From Curvibacter lanceolatus ATCC 14669 (GTDB taxonomy: Bacteria > Pseudomonadota > Gammaproteobacteria > Burkholderiales > Burkholderiaceae_C), in contig NZ_KB906273.1 in assembly GCF_000381265.1 (NCBI RefSeq), positions 1 to 64,000 of the forward strand: a stretch of 64,000 nucleotides of DNA, written 5' to 3'. The notes beneath the pieces were generated by a model. It worked only from the letters and a program-made list of their open reading frames with translations, had not been told where the DNA came from and searched no databases. Within the stretch, counting starts at the first letter, position 1; every line of letters starts with the position of its first letter. The position numbers were made by a program, and so were the translations under genes. Positions 35,409-44,381 of the stretch are shown here, one piece after another.

Positions 35409-36686
35409 TCAGGCCGCCACCGTGCGCTCTTCGAGCACCACGCGGTTGCGGCCTTCGCCTTTGGCGCGGTAGAGCGCCTTGTCGGCCTCACCCAAGGCCT
35501 TCTCCAGGCCGTCCACGCCCATCGGCGCCAGGCCGATGCTCACCGTCATGCCAGGCAGCACCTTGCCGTCGGGCAATATGAACTGGTGCCGCTCCAGGGT
35601 GTGGCGCAGGCGTTCGGCCAGGGCCAGACCGGCTCGCACATCACACCCCACCAGCACAAAGGCGAACTCTTCGCCACCAAAACGACAGATCAGATCCTGG
35701 GTGCGCAGCGCCTCGCGCAGCAGCCGGCCGCACTGGCGCAACACCTCGTCCCCGGCCGCGTGGCTGTGCTCGTCGTTGACCCGTTTGAAGAAGTCCAGAT
35801 CGGCCATGCCCACCAGGGCCGGTCGGTGCTCACGCCGCAGGCGATGCAGCAGCTCATAGGCCTGCGCCATGAAGTGGCGCCGGTTGGGCAAGCCGGTCAG
35901 GCTGTCATGGTGGGCCTGAAACTCCAGTTGATGGCGCACCAGCTCGTTTTCGGTCATGGTGGCCGCCAGGGTGTTCAGCGCCTCGCCCAGCACCACCACC
36001 TCGCGCACCGCAGAACGCGGCAGCATGGGCAGCGCCTGGCCGGCCTGCAACTTCAGCAGGGCCTGGTGCACCCCCAGCAGGGGCTGCAGCACACGCCGGT
36101 GCAACAGCCACAAAAAGACCAGGCTGAACAACCCGGCCAGCACCATCGTGGCCAGCAATTGGTAACGAGCCTGGCGCGCCACCTGCGTCAGGGCGGCCAA
36201 ATCGGTTCCTGGCAGGTAGGCGGCCTGGCTCATGAGGTCGTCCGCCGTGTGCATCAACTCCGCAGCCAAGGGCTCCCAACGGGCACGCCAGGCCGCGCGC
36301 CCCTGCGTCGACCGGGCCAGATCGGCCGCGGCCTCCCCCAACAACTGGGTGGCGCGCTCGGCCTGCTGGGCCACCCTGGGATCTTGTTGCAGGCTGGGGT
36401 GTTGGCTGACCAGGGTGACCAGCAGCAAGGCTTCACGCCGCTCCACCCTGGAGTCGGTCAACAGCAAGCGATCGCCCTCGTGGTGGATCTGCAACAGGTT
36501 GCGCCCCAGCCGCTGCAAACGCAGGACCTCGGGCCCCATGCGCTGCTGCAAGTTCTGGGTGGCTTGCTGCACCTGTTGCTGCTGCTGGTCGATCAGCCAC
36601 GCCGCGCCCAACAACACCACCATGAACAAACCCGCCAGCAGCGAGAAAAACCAGATTGATCGGAAGTCCCGATGAGCGGCAGGCAT
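35409..36686 (-). CDS. Membrane diguanylate cyclase (HAMP-GGDEF)
   Basis: A 425-residue protein that makes cyclic di-GMP. Helix 1 (about 10-32) and helix 2 (about 176-197) bracket a periplasmic helical domain; a HAMP-like linker leads to the GGDEF domain with the active-site GGEEF (337-341). The product-inhibition RxxD site (RTQD, 328-331) is five residues upstream as expected, so the enzyme is probably active and feedback-controlled. It is ten bases downstream of a periplasmic binding-protein gene, which may feed ligand information to the periplasmic domain. Confidence 0.92.
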   Translation of the reverse strand: MPAAHRDFRSIWFFSLLAGLFMVVLLGAAWLIDQQQQQVQQATQNLQQRMGPEVLRLQRLGRNLLQIHHEGDRLLLTDSRVERREALLLVTLVSQHPSLQQDPRVAQQAERATQLLGEAAADLARSTQGRAAWRARWEPLAAELMHTADDLMSQAAYLPGTDLAALTQVARQARYQLLATMVLAGLFSLVFLWLLHRRVLQPLLGVHQALLKLQAGQALPMLPRSAVREVVVLGEALNTLAATMTENELVRHQLEFQAHHDSLTGLPNRRHFMAQAYELLHRLRREHRPALVGMADLDFFKRVNDEHSHAAGDEVLRQCGRLLREALRTQDLICRFGGEEFAFVLVGCDVRAGLALAERLRHTLERHQFILPDGKVLPGMTVSIGLAPMGVDGLEKALGEADKALYRAKGEGRNRVVLEERTVAA

Positions 36687-36696
36687 GGCGGGGCCT

Positions 36697-37455
36697 TCAG
36701 TTCACCCGGATGGACAGGTACTGCGAGTTGATGCGGTCGTAGACCCCGTCGCGCTCCAGGCGCTCCAGGGCCGCGTCCACCTGGGTTCTCAGCTCGGGTT
36801 TGAGTGGCGTGATCCCGAAGGAGGCCGCCCCGGTCAGTTCGGGCTCACGGCGCGGCTGCACACTCAGATCCAAGGCCTGCAGGCTCGGGTCTTTCATCAG
36901 ACCGATCACGCTCATCATCGGGGCCAGCATGCCATCGGCCTTGCCCTGGCGCAGTTGCACGGCCAGATCGGCGTTGGACAGCACCTCCACCCGCTGCCAT
37001 TGGCGCTGGGCGGCAAAGCGCGCTTGCGCCGAGCCCTGAACCACGGCCACCCGCACACCGGTCTGCTCGGGCAGCAGGCCCGGGCGGGCCACCCAGGCCG
37101 AGATCGAGGTGTAGTACGGCCGAGCCAGCAGGATCTGGGCCCGCCGCTCAGGCGTGGGCAGCAGGCTCATGGCCGCCACATCGATGCGGCCCTGCTTCAG
37201 ATCGTCGATCGAGCTGGCAATGGTGGCCGAAACAAAGCGGCAGTGCCGACCCAGTTCCTTGCACAGGGCACGCGCCATGTCGATGCTGTAGCCGCTGTAC
37301 TCACCCCGGGCATCGCGGAACGACATCGGGGGCGAGTTGTCGAGCACCCCCAGCACCAGTTCATCGGCCGCGTGGGCCACAGGGGCGCCCGCCAGTGCCA
37401 AGGCCAGCAGCCAGGCACGGCGGCTCAGACAGGGAAGCAACTTCAGTTCAGCCAC
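36697..37455 (-). CDS. Periplasmic substrate-binding protein (SBP_bac_3 family)
   Basis: A 252-residue protein with a signal peptide ending APVAHAAD, then VLDNSPPMSFRDARGEYSGYSIDMARALCKELG and DLKQGRIDVAAMSLLPTPERR, both characteristic of family-3 solute-binding proteins. No ABC permease or ATPase gene is nearby, so it is unlikely to serve transport. The GTG start at 37455 overlaps the upstream PheC-like gene by 13 bp and the next gene is a diguanylate cyclase, so a sensory role in cyclic di-GMP control is plausible. Confidence 0.82.
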   Translation of the reverse strand: MAELKLLPCLSRRAWLLALALAGAPVAHAADELVLGVLDNSPPMSFRDARGEYSGYSIDMARALCKELGRHCRFVSATIASSIDDLKQGRIDVAAMSLLPTPERRAQILLARPYYTSISAWVARPGLLPEQTGVRVAVVQGSAQARFAAQRQWQRVEVLSNADLAVQLRQGKADGMLAPMMSVIGLMKDPSLQALDLSVQPRREPELTGAASFGITPLKPELRTQVDAALERLERDGVYDRINSQYLSIRVN

Positions 37456-38213
37456 TTGGCGGCCATGCGCTGGTAGTCACCCTGGGCCTGGATCAGGTGC
37501 AGCCACTGGTCCACATAGGCCTTGGTCAGGGTGTCGCCGCGCGGCAGCAGGTAGGCCATCTCGCCGTACTGCAGGGGCTTGTCGGGGTTCACGGCGCACA
37601 AGCCGGGGTGCAGCTTCTGCTGCACCAGGGTCTCGGCCGACTCGGTCACGAACACATCGGCGCGGCCGCTGAGCACCTCGTTGAAGATGGTCAGGTTCTC
37701 GGGGTGGATGGTGAGCTGGGCGGTCTTGAAGTTGGCGCGGGCAAAGCGTTCGTTGCTGCCGCCCGGGTTGGCCACCACCTTGACGCCCGGCTGATCGATG
37801 GCCGCCACGGTCTGGAAGCGCGCCACATCGGCGCAACGCACCAGCGGCGTCTTGCCGTTGACCATGTAGGGCGCGCTGAACCAGGCCCGCTTCTGGCGCT
37901 CCAGCGTGACCGAGATGCCGCCCACCGCGATGTCGCAGGCGCCCCCGGTGAAGTCGTCCATCATCTTGGCCCAGGTCGTCTTCACGAACTGCACCTTGAC
38001 GCCCAGCGAGGTGGCCAGAGAGGTGGCCAGATCCACATCCAGACCCTCAAAGCTGCCATCGGGCAGGGCAAAGCTGAAAGGTTTGTAGTCACCCGGGGTA
38101 CAGGCCTTGAGCACACCGGCCTTCACCACCTCATCCACCCCACCGGCTTGCGCGGCATCGCAGAAGACAACAGCCAGGGCGGCCAGAAGGGCTTTGTGAG
38201 GAAACTTTGGCAT
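37443..38213 (-). CDS. PheC-like periplasmic cyclohexadienyl dehydratase / binding protein
   Basis: A 256-residue exported protein of the solute-binding fold. By eye it is close to Pseudomonas PheC: TPGDYKPFSF, NGKTPLVRCADVARFQT, IDQPGVKVVANPGGSNERFARAN, HPENLTIFNEVLSGRAD, LHPGLCAV and YVDQWLHLIQAQGD. Lys 121, Asn 149 and Glu 194 line up with the residues I recall as catalytic in PheC (K100, N128, E173 of the mature enzyme). It may therefore convert prephenate or arogenate in the periplasm; a plain binding role is the alternative. AAGGA supports ATG 38213; 38255 is longer. Confidence 0.65.
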   Translation of the reverse strand: MPKFPHKALLAALAVVFCDAAQAGGVDEVVKAGVLKACTPGDYKPFSFALPDGSFEGLDVDLATSLATSLGVKVQFVKTTWAKMMDDFTGGACDIAVGGISVTLERQKRAWFSAPYMVNGKTPLVRCADVARFQTVAAIDQPGVKVVANPGGSNERFARANFKTAQLTIHPENLTIFNEVLSGRADVFVTESAETLVQQKLHPGLCAVNPDKPLQYGEMAYLLPRGDTLTKAYVDQWLHLIQAQGDYQRMAAKWLN

Positions 38214-38293
38214 GACGACAATCCTTACAGAAATAAACAAATCACGGTGGGGCATGATAAATCGCCGCCTGTCGAATGCCTCCGCATCCGGTA

Positions 38294-40027
38294 TCAGCCG
38301 CTCAGTCGTGCGTAGGTTGCGAGCAACGCGCTCTTGTTGACAACACCGAGCAGCCGGGGGTCTGCAGATGACTCGATCACCGGCAAGCGCTCCCCACGGT
38401 GCTCCATGAAGCGCTGCAGGGCCTCGGACAGGCCCATGCCGGCGGTCAGGGGCTGCAGTTCCGAGCTGATCAGATCGCCAGCGCGCAGGCGCTCCAGGTC
38501 GGGCAGGCGCTCGGCGGGGCTGAGGCGCTTCAGAGGCACCACGCCTTGAAAGTGCTGCTGGTCATCCACCACATACAGGTACTTCACCGGGTGGTGCATG
38601 AAGAGCCGGCTCATTTCATCCAGACCATCCTGCAGCCCCACCACGGTCTGCGCCGGCTCGATCAGCTCACGCACACCCAGGGCGCGCAGGCGCTGCTGCT
38701 CGGCCTGCCACCCCTGGCGGCGGCTGGTGATGTCGTACATGGCGCCGGCATGGGCCGAGCGGGCCACAAAATAGGCGATCACACTCGCCACCATCAGGGG
38801 CAGCATCACCTGGTAGCTCAGCGTCATCTCGAAGATCATCAGGATGGCCATCAGGGGCGCCTGCGTGGCCCCTGCCAGAAACGCGCCCATGCCCACCATG
38901 GCGTAGGCCAGCGGCGCCGAGGCGGCCTGCGGCCACAAAGCCTGCGCGCCCTGCCCGAACAGGGCGCCGACGATGCAGCCAAAAAAGATGGCGGGCGTGA
39001 ACACGCCCCCCACCGCCCCCGAACCCACCGTGCACAAGGTGGCCACCACCTTGGCCACCAGCAGCACCAGCAACAAGGCCCAGGGCCAGTCGGAATGCAG
39101 CACCGAATTGACCACGCTGTAGCCATTGCCCCACACCTCGGGCAGGGGCACCGAGATCACCCCCACCACCAAGCCACCCAGCGCCAGCCGCAGCGGCAAA
39201 GGCAGCGGCAGGCGCCCGAACAGCGCACGCGACTGCCCCAGCAGGCGCAGGAAAAGCGCCGCGCCCGCCCCCAGCAGCAGGCCCATCAAGGCAAACAGCA
39301 GCACCTCGCCCCCGGCCACGGCCGGGAAGGGCGGCATGGCATAGGGCGGTTGGTAACCGGGCATCTGGCGCATCACGATGTTGGCCACCACGGCCGCCAC
39401 CATGATCGGCCCCAGGCTCTCCATGGCCATCGAGCCCAGCACGATCTCGGCCACGAAGAACGTGCCCGCAATCGGGGCACTGTAGGCGGCTGTGATGCCG
39501 GCCGCCGCGCCGCAGGCCACCAGCAGCCGCAGGCGCGCCACCGGAAAGCGCAAGCCCTGCCCCAGCATCGAGGCACTCAGCGCCGCCAGCTGCACCATCG
39601 AGCCCTCGCGCCCGATCGAGCCGCCGCTGGCAATGCTCAGCAACGAGGAAGCGCTGCGCAGCAGACTGGACTTCAACGGAATGCGCCCGTCGCCCAGCAC
39701 CGTGGCCTCCATGTAGTCGCTGTGGGCCTGCGGGTTGGCGGCGCGGCGTGCCAGCACCAGCAGCGCCCCGGCCAGCAGCCCGCCCAGCGTGGGCACCAGC
39801 ACCCGCTCCCAGGCCGGCAAGCTGCGTGCCAGCGCCACCAGGCTGCCGCTCTGGCCCAGCAGGTGGTGATCCAGGCGCAGCAGGGCCCAGCGAAACGCCT
39901 CGGTGGCCAGGGCCCCCAGCACGCCGGCCACCACGGCCCAGCCCAACATCCACTGCCATTCGGCAATGCGAAAAAAACGCTGCAGCCCCGCCCGCACGGT
40001 GAGCCAGCGAAAGGCCAGATGCTTCAT
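38294..40027 (-). CDS. CLC-family chloride channel/antiporter with CBS pair
   Basis: A 577-residue CLC protein with ten or more helices. Ion-path motifs are GGSIGREGSMVQ (gating Glu at about 141), AAYSAPIAGTFFVAE and GGVFTPAIFFG. The C-terminal 130 residues hold a CBS-domain pair (VRELIEPAQTVVG and AGDLISSELQPLTAG) that likely binds adenine nucleotides. The layout fits the bacterial ClcB/EriC group. It is 81 bp downstream of the PheC-like gene start on the same strand, apparently independent. Confidence 0.9.
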   Translation of the reverse strand: MKHLAFRWLTVRAGLQRFFRIAEWQWMLGWAVVAGVLGALATEAFRWALLRLDHHLLGQSGSLVALARSLPAWERVLVPTLGGLLAGALLVLARRAANPQAHSDYMEATVLGDGRIPLKSSLLRSASSLLSIASGGSIGREGSMVQLAALSASMLGQGLRFPVARLRLLVACGAAAGITAAYSAPIAGTFFVAEIVLGSMAMESLGPIMVAAVVANIVMRQMPGYQPPYAMPPFPAVAGGEVLLFALMGLLLGAGAALFLRLLGQSRALFGRLPLPLPLRLALGGLVVGVISVPLPEVWGNGYSVVNSVLHSDWPWALLLVLLVAKVVATLCTVGSGAVGGVFTPAIFFGCIVGALFGQGAQALWPQAASAPLAYAMVGMGAFLAGATQAPLMAILMIFEMTLSYQVMLPLMVASVIAYFVARSAHAGAMYDITSRRQGWQAEQQRLRALGVRELIEPAQTVVGLQDGLDEMSRLFMHHPVKYLYVVDDQQHFQGVVPLKRLSPAERLPDLERLRAGDLISSELQPLTAGMGLSEALQRFMEHRGERLPVIESSADPRLLGVVNKSALLATYARLSG

Positions 40028-40063
40028 GGCGCCCGACGATAGCAGAGGCCCCGCACGGCCGAA

Positions 40064-40990
40064 TCAGGTCGCACCCGGGTCGCCCACCGCCAGCCGCTCC
40101 AGCAACATGCCGCGCAGCGCCTGCGCCGCCACCGATAGTGCTTGCCCCTTGCGCCGCGCCAGCACCAGCGGCCGAGCCAGGGCCGGCTCGTTGAAAGGCA
40201 GCGCCACCAGGCTCGCATCGCGAAAGTGAAACAGCGTCAGCGCAGGCACCAGGCTCAGGCCCAGGCCGGCGCGCACCAGGGCCGCCAGCGTGGCCAGGTG
40301 CTCCACCTCCAGCACGCTGGTGCGCCAGGTGGGCACCGGGTTCAGGCGCTCGATCTGCTGGCGCACGCTGCTGCTGCGCGCCAGGTGGATCAGTTCTTCA
40401 CCGGCCAGATCGTCCCAGCCCGCCCCAGCGGCAGCGCGCTCGGCCAGGCGGTGACCGGTCGGGCAGACCAGCCAGTAGGGCTCGGTGCACAACAGCTCGG
40501 TGTCGAACTCGCGCAGGTCGCCGCCCGCCGTCAGGGCAAAGTCCACCCGCCCCTCGCGCAGCAGCGCGGTGGCGCCCTGGGCCAGGGTGTCATGCAGGGT
40601 GAGCTGCACCTGGGGGTGGCGCTGGCGCCACTCGGCCACCAGCCCGGGCAGCCACACCGCCGCCATCGAGGGCAGGGCCGCCACCGCCACCCGCCCGGCC
40701 TGCAGGCCGGCCAGCGCCTGCAGCCGGCCCAGGGCCTGCTGCAGCTCCTGCTCCAGGCGCAGCACCTCTTGTGCCAGCAGCTCGCCCTCGGGCGTCAGGC
40801 TGACCTGGCGGGTGGAGCGCTCGAACAGGCGAGCGCCCACCGCGGCCTCCAGGCGGCGGATCTTCTGGCTGAAGGCGCTTTGCGATAAGTGACAGCGCTC
40901 CGCCGCGCGGGTGAAGTGGCGGGTCTGCACCAGGGCCCCAAAAGCCTCCAGGTCGGCCGACGACCAGCGGATCGGATTCAGTGGTTTCAT
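40064..40990 (-). CDS. LysR-family transcriptional regulator
   Basis: A 308-residue LTTR. The N-terminal winged helix reads LEAFGALVQTRHFTRAAERCHLSQSAFSQKIRRLEAAVGARLFER, followed by a linker helix and the two-lobed effector domain. It is divergent from the AtuA-type gene with a 61-bp gap containing a direct repeat, so it probably regulates that gene and itself. The inducer is unknown; the Bug-type binding protein two genes away points to a carboxylic acid. Confidence 0.92.
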   Translation of the reverse strand: MKPLNPIRWSSADLEAFGALVQTRHFTRAAERCHLSQSAFSQKIRRLEAAVGARLFERSTRQVSLTPEGELLAQEVLRLEQELQQALGRLQALAGLQAGRVAVAALPSMAAVWLPGLVAEWRQRHPQVQLTLHDTLAQGATALLREGRVDFALTAGGDLREFDTELLCTEPYWLVCPTGHRLAERAAAGAGWDDLAGEELIHLARSSSVRQQIERLNPVPTWRTSVLEVEHLATLAALVRAGLGLSLVPALTLFHFRDASLVALPFNEPALARPLVLARRKGQALSVAAQALRGMLLERLAVGDPGAT

Positions 40991-40992
40991 GG

Positions 40993-41016
40993 ATCAATCC
41001 ATTCAATCAATCCATT
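40993..41016. promoter_or_regulatory. Direct repeat in LysR/AtuA divergent promoter
   Basis: ATCAATCCATT occurs twice (40993-41003 and 41006-41016), one 13-bp period apart, in the short gap between divergent start codons. TTTACAAAT just after it may be part of the AtuA promoter. The position fits a LysR-type site, but the repeat is direct rather than dyad. Confidence 0.5.
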
Positions 41017-41051
41017 TTACAAATGCACTCCAGCCCACCACACTGCGGCCC

Positions 41052-42431
41052 ATGTCTTCACCCCTACCCCCTTTGCTGATCGGCTGCGGCGCCGGCTTTT
41101 CGGGCGACCGCTGGGACGCCGCCGTGCCCGTGGTGCGCACCCTGATCGCGCGCGGCGGCCCCGCCGTGCTGATGTTCGAAACCCTGGCCGAACGCACGCT
41201 GGCTTTGGCCCAGCTGCAGCGGCGCCAGAACCCGGCCGCCGGCTTCGAGCCCACGCTGGAGCGCTTCATCCGCCCGGTGCTGGCCGACTGCGTGCGCCAC
41301 GGCATTCCCATCGTGGGCAACTTCGGCGCGGCCAACCCACGCGGGGCGGCGGCCTGCCTGCAGGCCCTGGCGGCCGAGCTGGGCCTGGGCGCGCTGCGCG
41401 TGGGCGTGGTCGAAGGCGACGACGTGCTGGCCCAGCTGAGCCCCGATCAACTGGCCCAGGTGCGCGGCCCGCGCACCGACGCCCCCGTCAGCGCCAACGC
41501 CTACCTGGGGGCCCAGGGCATCGCGGCCTGCCTGCGCGCCGGCGCCCAGGTGGTGGTGACCGGCCGCGTGGCCGACCCGGCCCTGGCCCTGGGCCCGCTG
41601 TTGGCCCACTTTGGCTGGGCCAACGATGACTGGGACCGGCTGGCCGCCGGCACCATTGCCGGCCACCTGCTGGAGTGCGGCGCCCAGGTGTGCGGGGGCT
41701 ACTTTGCCGACCCGGGCCTGAAAGACGTGCCCGACCTGGCCCATGTGGGCTTTCCGGTGCTGGAGGTGCAGGCCGATGGCCGTTTTGTGGTGGGCAAGGC
41801 CGAGGCCACCGGCGGCTGCGTGGACGAGCGCACCGTCAAGGAGCAGCTGCTGTACGAAATCCACGACCCCGCCGCCTACCTCACGCCCGACGTGGTGGCC
41901 GACCTCAGCGAGGTCACGCTGCAGCCCCTGGGCCCGGACCAGGTGCAGGTGAGCGGTGTGCGCGGCCACGCCCGGCCCGACACCCTCAAGACCACCGCCT
42001 GCTTTGAAGGCGGCTGGCTGGCCGAGGGCGAGATCTCTTACGCCGGCCCCAATGCCGTGGCCCGCGCCCGGCTGGCCGCCCAGGTGGTGCGCAGCCGCCT
42101 GGCCGAACTGGCCCCGGGCCTGCAGCCGGTGCGCTGCGACCTGATCGGCGTGGCCAGCCTGTTTGCCGACGACGCCGGCACCTGGGCCGCAGGCCAGGAC
42201 GGCCTGGAACCCGCCGGCCTGATGCAGGACGTGCAGGACGTACGACTGCGCGTGGCCGCGCGCGCCACCCAGCGCAGCGAGGCCGAACTGCTGACCCGCG
42301 AGGTGCTGGCCCTGTACACCTGCGGCCCGGCCGGCGGCGGCGGCGTGCGCAGCGCCATCACGCCACGCCTGGCCAGCGAGTCGTGGTTCGTGCCCCGGGC
42401 CTGGATCAAGGAACACTGGAGCCTGCTGTGA
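41052..42431 (+). CDS. AtuA/DUF1446 acyclic-terpene-utilisation-like protein
   Basis: A 459-residue protein of the AtuA (DUF1446) family. Seen are IGCGAGFSGDRWDAAVPVV at the N-terminus, IPIVGNFGAANPRGAAACL, the VTGRVADPALALGPLLAHFGW segment and GTIAGHLLECGAQVCGGYFADPG. AtuA is needed for citronellol/geraniol catabolism in Pseudomonas, but the reaction is unsettled and many homologues work on other carboxylic or branched acids. The frame is open upstream; ATG 41052 gives the family start. It is coupled to the small partner gene that follows. Confidence 0.88.
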   Translation: MSSPLPPLLIGCGAGFSGDRWDAAVPVVRTLIARGGPAVLMFETLAERTLALAQLQRRQNPAAGFEPTLERFIRPVLADCVRHGIPIVGNFGAANPRGAAACLQALAAELGLGALRVGVVEGDDVLAQLSPDQLAQVRGPRTDAPVSANAYLGAQGIAACLRAGAQVVVTGRVADPALALGPLLAHFGWANDDWDRLAAGTIAGHLLECGAQVCGGYFADPGLKDVPDLAHVGFPVLEVQADGRFVVGKAEATGGCVDERTVKEQLLYEIHDPAAYLTPDVVADLSEVTLQPLGPDQVQVSGVRGHARPDTLKTTACFEGGWLAEGEISYAGPNAVARARLAAQVVRSRLAELAPGLQPVRCDLIGVASLFADDAGTWAAGQDGLEPAGLMQDVQDVRLRVAARATQRSEAELLTREVLALYTCGPAGGGGVRSAITPRLASESWFVPRAWIKEHWSLL

Positions 42432-42808
42432 CACAATCCGCCCCCATCGCGACCACCCCAGCCCCCCACGCCATGACACCCGACACCGCCACCGTGCCCC
42501 TGGCCCGACTGGCCCACGGGCGCACCGGCGACAAGGGCAACACCTCCAGCATCAGCGTGATCGCCTACGAGGCGCAGCACTGGCCCCTGCTGGTCGAACA
42601 GGTGACCGAGGCCCGCGTGGCCGCGCTGTTCGCCAGCCGCCGGCCCACGCGGGTGACGAGGTACCTGCTGCCCCGATTGCAGGCCATGAACTTCGTGTTG
42701 CATGACATCCTCGAGGGCGGCGTGAACGACGCACTGAACCTGGACGCCCACGGCAAAAGCCTGTCGGGCCTGCTGCTGACCCTAGCAGTGCAGGCCCCCA
42801 GGGCCTGA
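42428..42808 (+). CDS. AtuA-associated small ferredoxin-fold-like protein
   Basis: A 126-residue protein that contains LARLAHGRTGDKGNTSSISVIAYE, YLLPRLQAMNFVLHDILEGGVNDALNLDAHGKSLSGLLL, the sequence found as the C-terminal domain or separate partner of AtuA proteins. Its GTG start overlaps the AtuA stop (GTGA) with GGAG seven bases ahead, so the two chains are probably made in equal amount and form a complex. ATG 42473 is the alternative start but has no ribosome site. Confidence 0.82.
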   Translation: MTQSAPIATTPAPHAMTPDTATVPLARLAHGRTGDKGNTSSISVIAYEAQHWPLLVEQVTEARVAALFASRRPTRVTRYLLPRLQAMNFVLHDILEGGVNDALNLDAHGKSLSGLLLTLAVQAPRA

Positions 42809-42843
42809 GCCACCGCCCCCCAACAAAGACAAGGAGACTTTGC

Positions 42844-43818
42844 ATGAACACACCTCGCCGCACCCTGCTGCACACCACACTGGCCGCCGCTGTCGCCGTC
42901 CTGGCCGGCCCCGTGCTGGCCCAGAGCTTCCCCGACAAGGCCATCACCTTCGTGGTGCCCTTCACCGCCGGCAGCGCCACCGACCAGCTGGCCCGTGCCC
43001 TGGCCAATGCCATCACGGCTGACACCAAGACCCCGGTGGTGGTGGACAACCGCCCCGGCGCCAACGCCTTCATCGGCGCGCAGCTGGTGGCCAAGGCCAA
43101 GCCCGACGGCTACACCGTGCTGATCGCCACCAACACCACCCACGCGGCCAACGAGCACCTGTACAAGAAGCTGCCCTACGACCCGGTGAAAGACTTCGAA
43201 CCCATCACCGCCCTGGGCCGTGGCGGCCAGTTGATGGTGGTGCGCCCCGACTACCCGGCGCGCAGCGTGGGCGAGTTCATCAAGCTGGCCAAGGCCCAGC
43301 CCGGCAAGCTGTCGTTTGGCGCGGGCAGCTCGTCGAGCCGCATCGCGGGCGAGATGTTCAAGCAGCTCACCGGCACCTACATCCTGGCCATCCCGTACCG
43401 CAGCAACCCGCCGGCCGTGACCGACCTGCTGGGCGGCCAGATCGACGTGATGTTCACCGACATGGCCACCGGCCTGCCCCAGGTGAAGGCCGGCAAGCTG
43501 CGCGCCCTGGGCGTGACGCCGCGCCAGCGCAGCGCCCTGGCCCCCGAGGTGCCCACCATCGAAGAAGCCGGTGTGAAAGGCTACGAAGCCACCTACTGGT
43601 TTGCCGCCTACGCCCCGGCCGGCACCCCCGCCCCGGTGGTGGCCAAGCTCAATGAACTGCTGCACAAGGCCGCCCACAGCAGCGCCCAGGCCGCCTTCTA
43701 CCAGCCCACCGGCACCGAGACCTACCTGAACACGCCCGAGGAGCAGCGCAAGTTCCAGGCGGTCGAATCGCAGAAGTGGGGCCGCATCATCAAGGCGGCG
43801 GGCATCGAGCCCGAGTGA
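42844..43818 (+). CDS. Bug/TctC-type tripartite tricarboxylate receptor
   Basis: A 324-residue periplasmic receptor. A signal peptide ending GPVLAQ is followed by FPDKAITFVVPFTAGSATDQLARAL, DNRPGANAFIGAQLVAKAKPDGYT and KLPYDPVKDFEPITALG, the standard Bug signatures. It binds an organic acid for a TctAB permease, which is not in the window, as is common for orphan Bug proteins. It follows the AtuA pair by 35 bp and likely captures the substrate of that system. Confidence 0.92.
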   Translation: MNTPRRTLLHTTLAAAVAVLAGPVLAQSFPDKAITFVVPFTAGSATDQLARALANAITADTKTPVVVDNRPGANAFIGAQLVAKAKPDGYTVLIATNTTHAANEHLYKKLPYDPVKDFEPITALGRGGQLMVVRPDYPARSVGEFIKLAKAQPGKLSFGAGSSSSRIAGEMFKQLTGTYILAIPYRSNPPAVTDLLGGQIDVMFTDMATGLPQVKAGKLRALGVTPRQRSALAPEVPTIEEAGVKGYEATYWFAAYAPAGTPAPVVAKLNELLHKAAHSSAQAAFYQPTGTETYLNTPEEQRKFQAVESQKWGRIIKAAGIEPE

Positions 43819-43837
43819 TGGGGCCCGAGTGAGTTGA

Positions 43838-44302
43838 TCAGCCCGGGTCAGCGGTGCGCACCGCAGGCCGGGCGTCCTGACGCAGGGCCTTCAGCTCGGC
43901 CTGCATCGCATGCAGGTCGGCGCGCAGGTGGCGGATCTCCTTGAGCACGGCGTCGTCCATCTCGCGCTCGTCCACCTCGACCAGCATGGCCGCCACCGAG
44001 GCCGTGACCAGCGACAACACCGCCAAGCCCAACAACACCACGGCCACGGCAAAGGCCTTGGACCAATGCGTGGTCGGCACGATGTCGCCATAGCCCACCG
44101 TGGCCGCGGTGGTGAAGGCCAGCCACAGGCCGTCCCAGAAGGTATGCACCCCGGGCTCGACGATCCAGAAGCCCAGCCCGCCCAGGGTCATCATCAAAAA
44201 GGCCAGCAGCAGCGAGTACAGCAAGCCCCTGCGACTGATGAAACGAATGTGACGGCGCCTGCGTGTGACCATGCCGGCATTGTGTGCGCCGAGGCGAGGC
44301 AT
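43838..44302 (-). CDS. Two-TM potassium channel protein
   Basis: A 154-residue ion channel. Helix 1 is SLLLAFLMMTLGGLGFWIV, the pore carries the K+ selectivity filter TVGYGD, and helix 2 is FAVAVVLLGLAVLSLVTASVAAML. A cytoplasmic coiled-coil helix (about 105-150) replaces a ligand-binding RCK domain, so gating is probably by voltage, pH or membrane state, or through a partner. The start is ATG 44302 or 44272; both lack a strong ribosome site. Confidence 0.88.
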   Translation of the reverse strand: MPRLGAHNAGMVTRRRRHIRFISRRGLLYSLLLAFLMMTLGGLGFWIVEPGVHTFWDGLWLAFTTAATVGYGDIVPTTHWSKAFAVAVVLLGLAVLSLVTASVAAMLVEVDEREMDDAVLKEIRHLRADLHAMQAELKALRQDARPAVRTADPG

Positions 44303-44381
44303 TCGCCTTGACCCTCGTCAAGCCGACGGGCTCAATTCGCCATCGGGCCGCACGGGCCGCAGGGCGGAGGACAATGGCGCC

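Noticed and set aside
36697-38213. A complete polar amino-acid ABC transporter
   Set aside because: Two solute-binding-type genes are present but no permease or ATPase lies on either side; the partner is a diguanylate cyclase.
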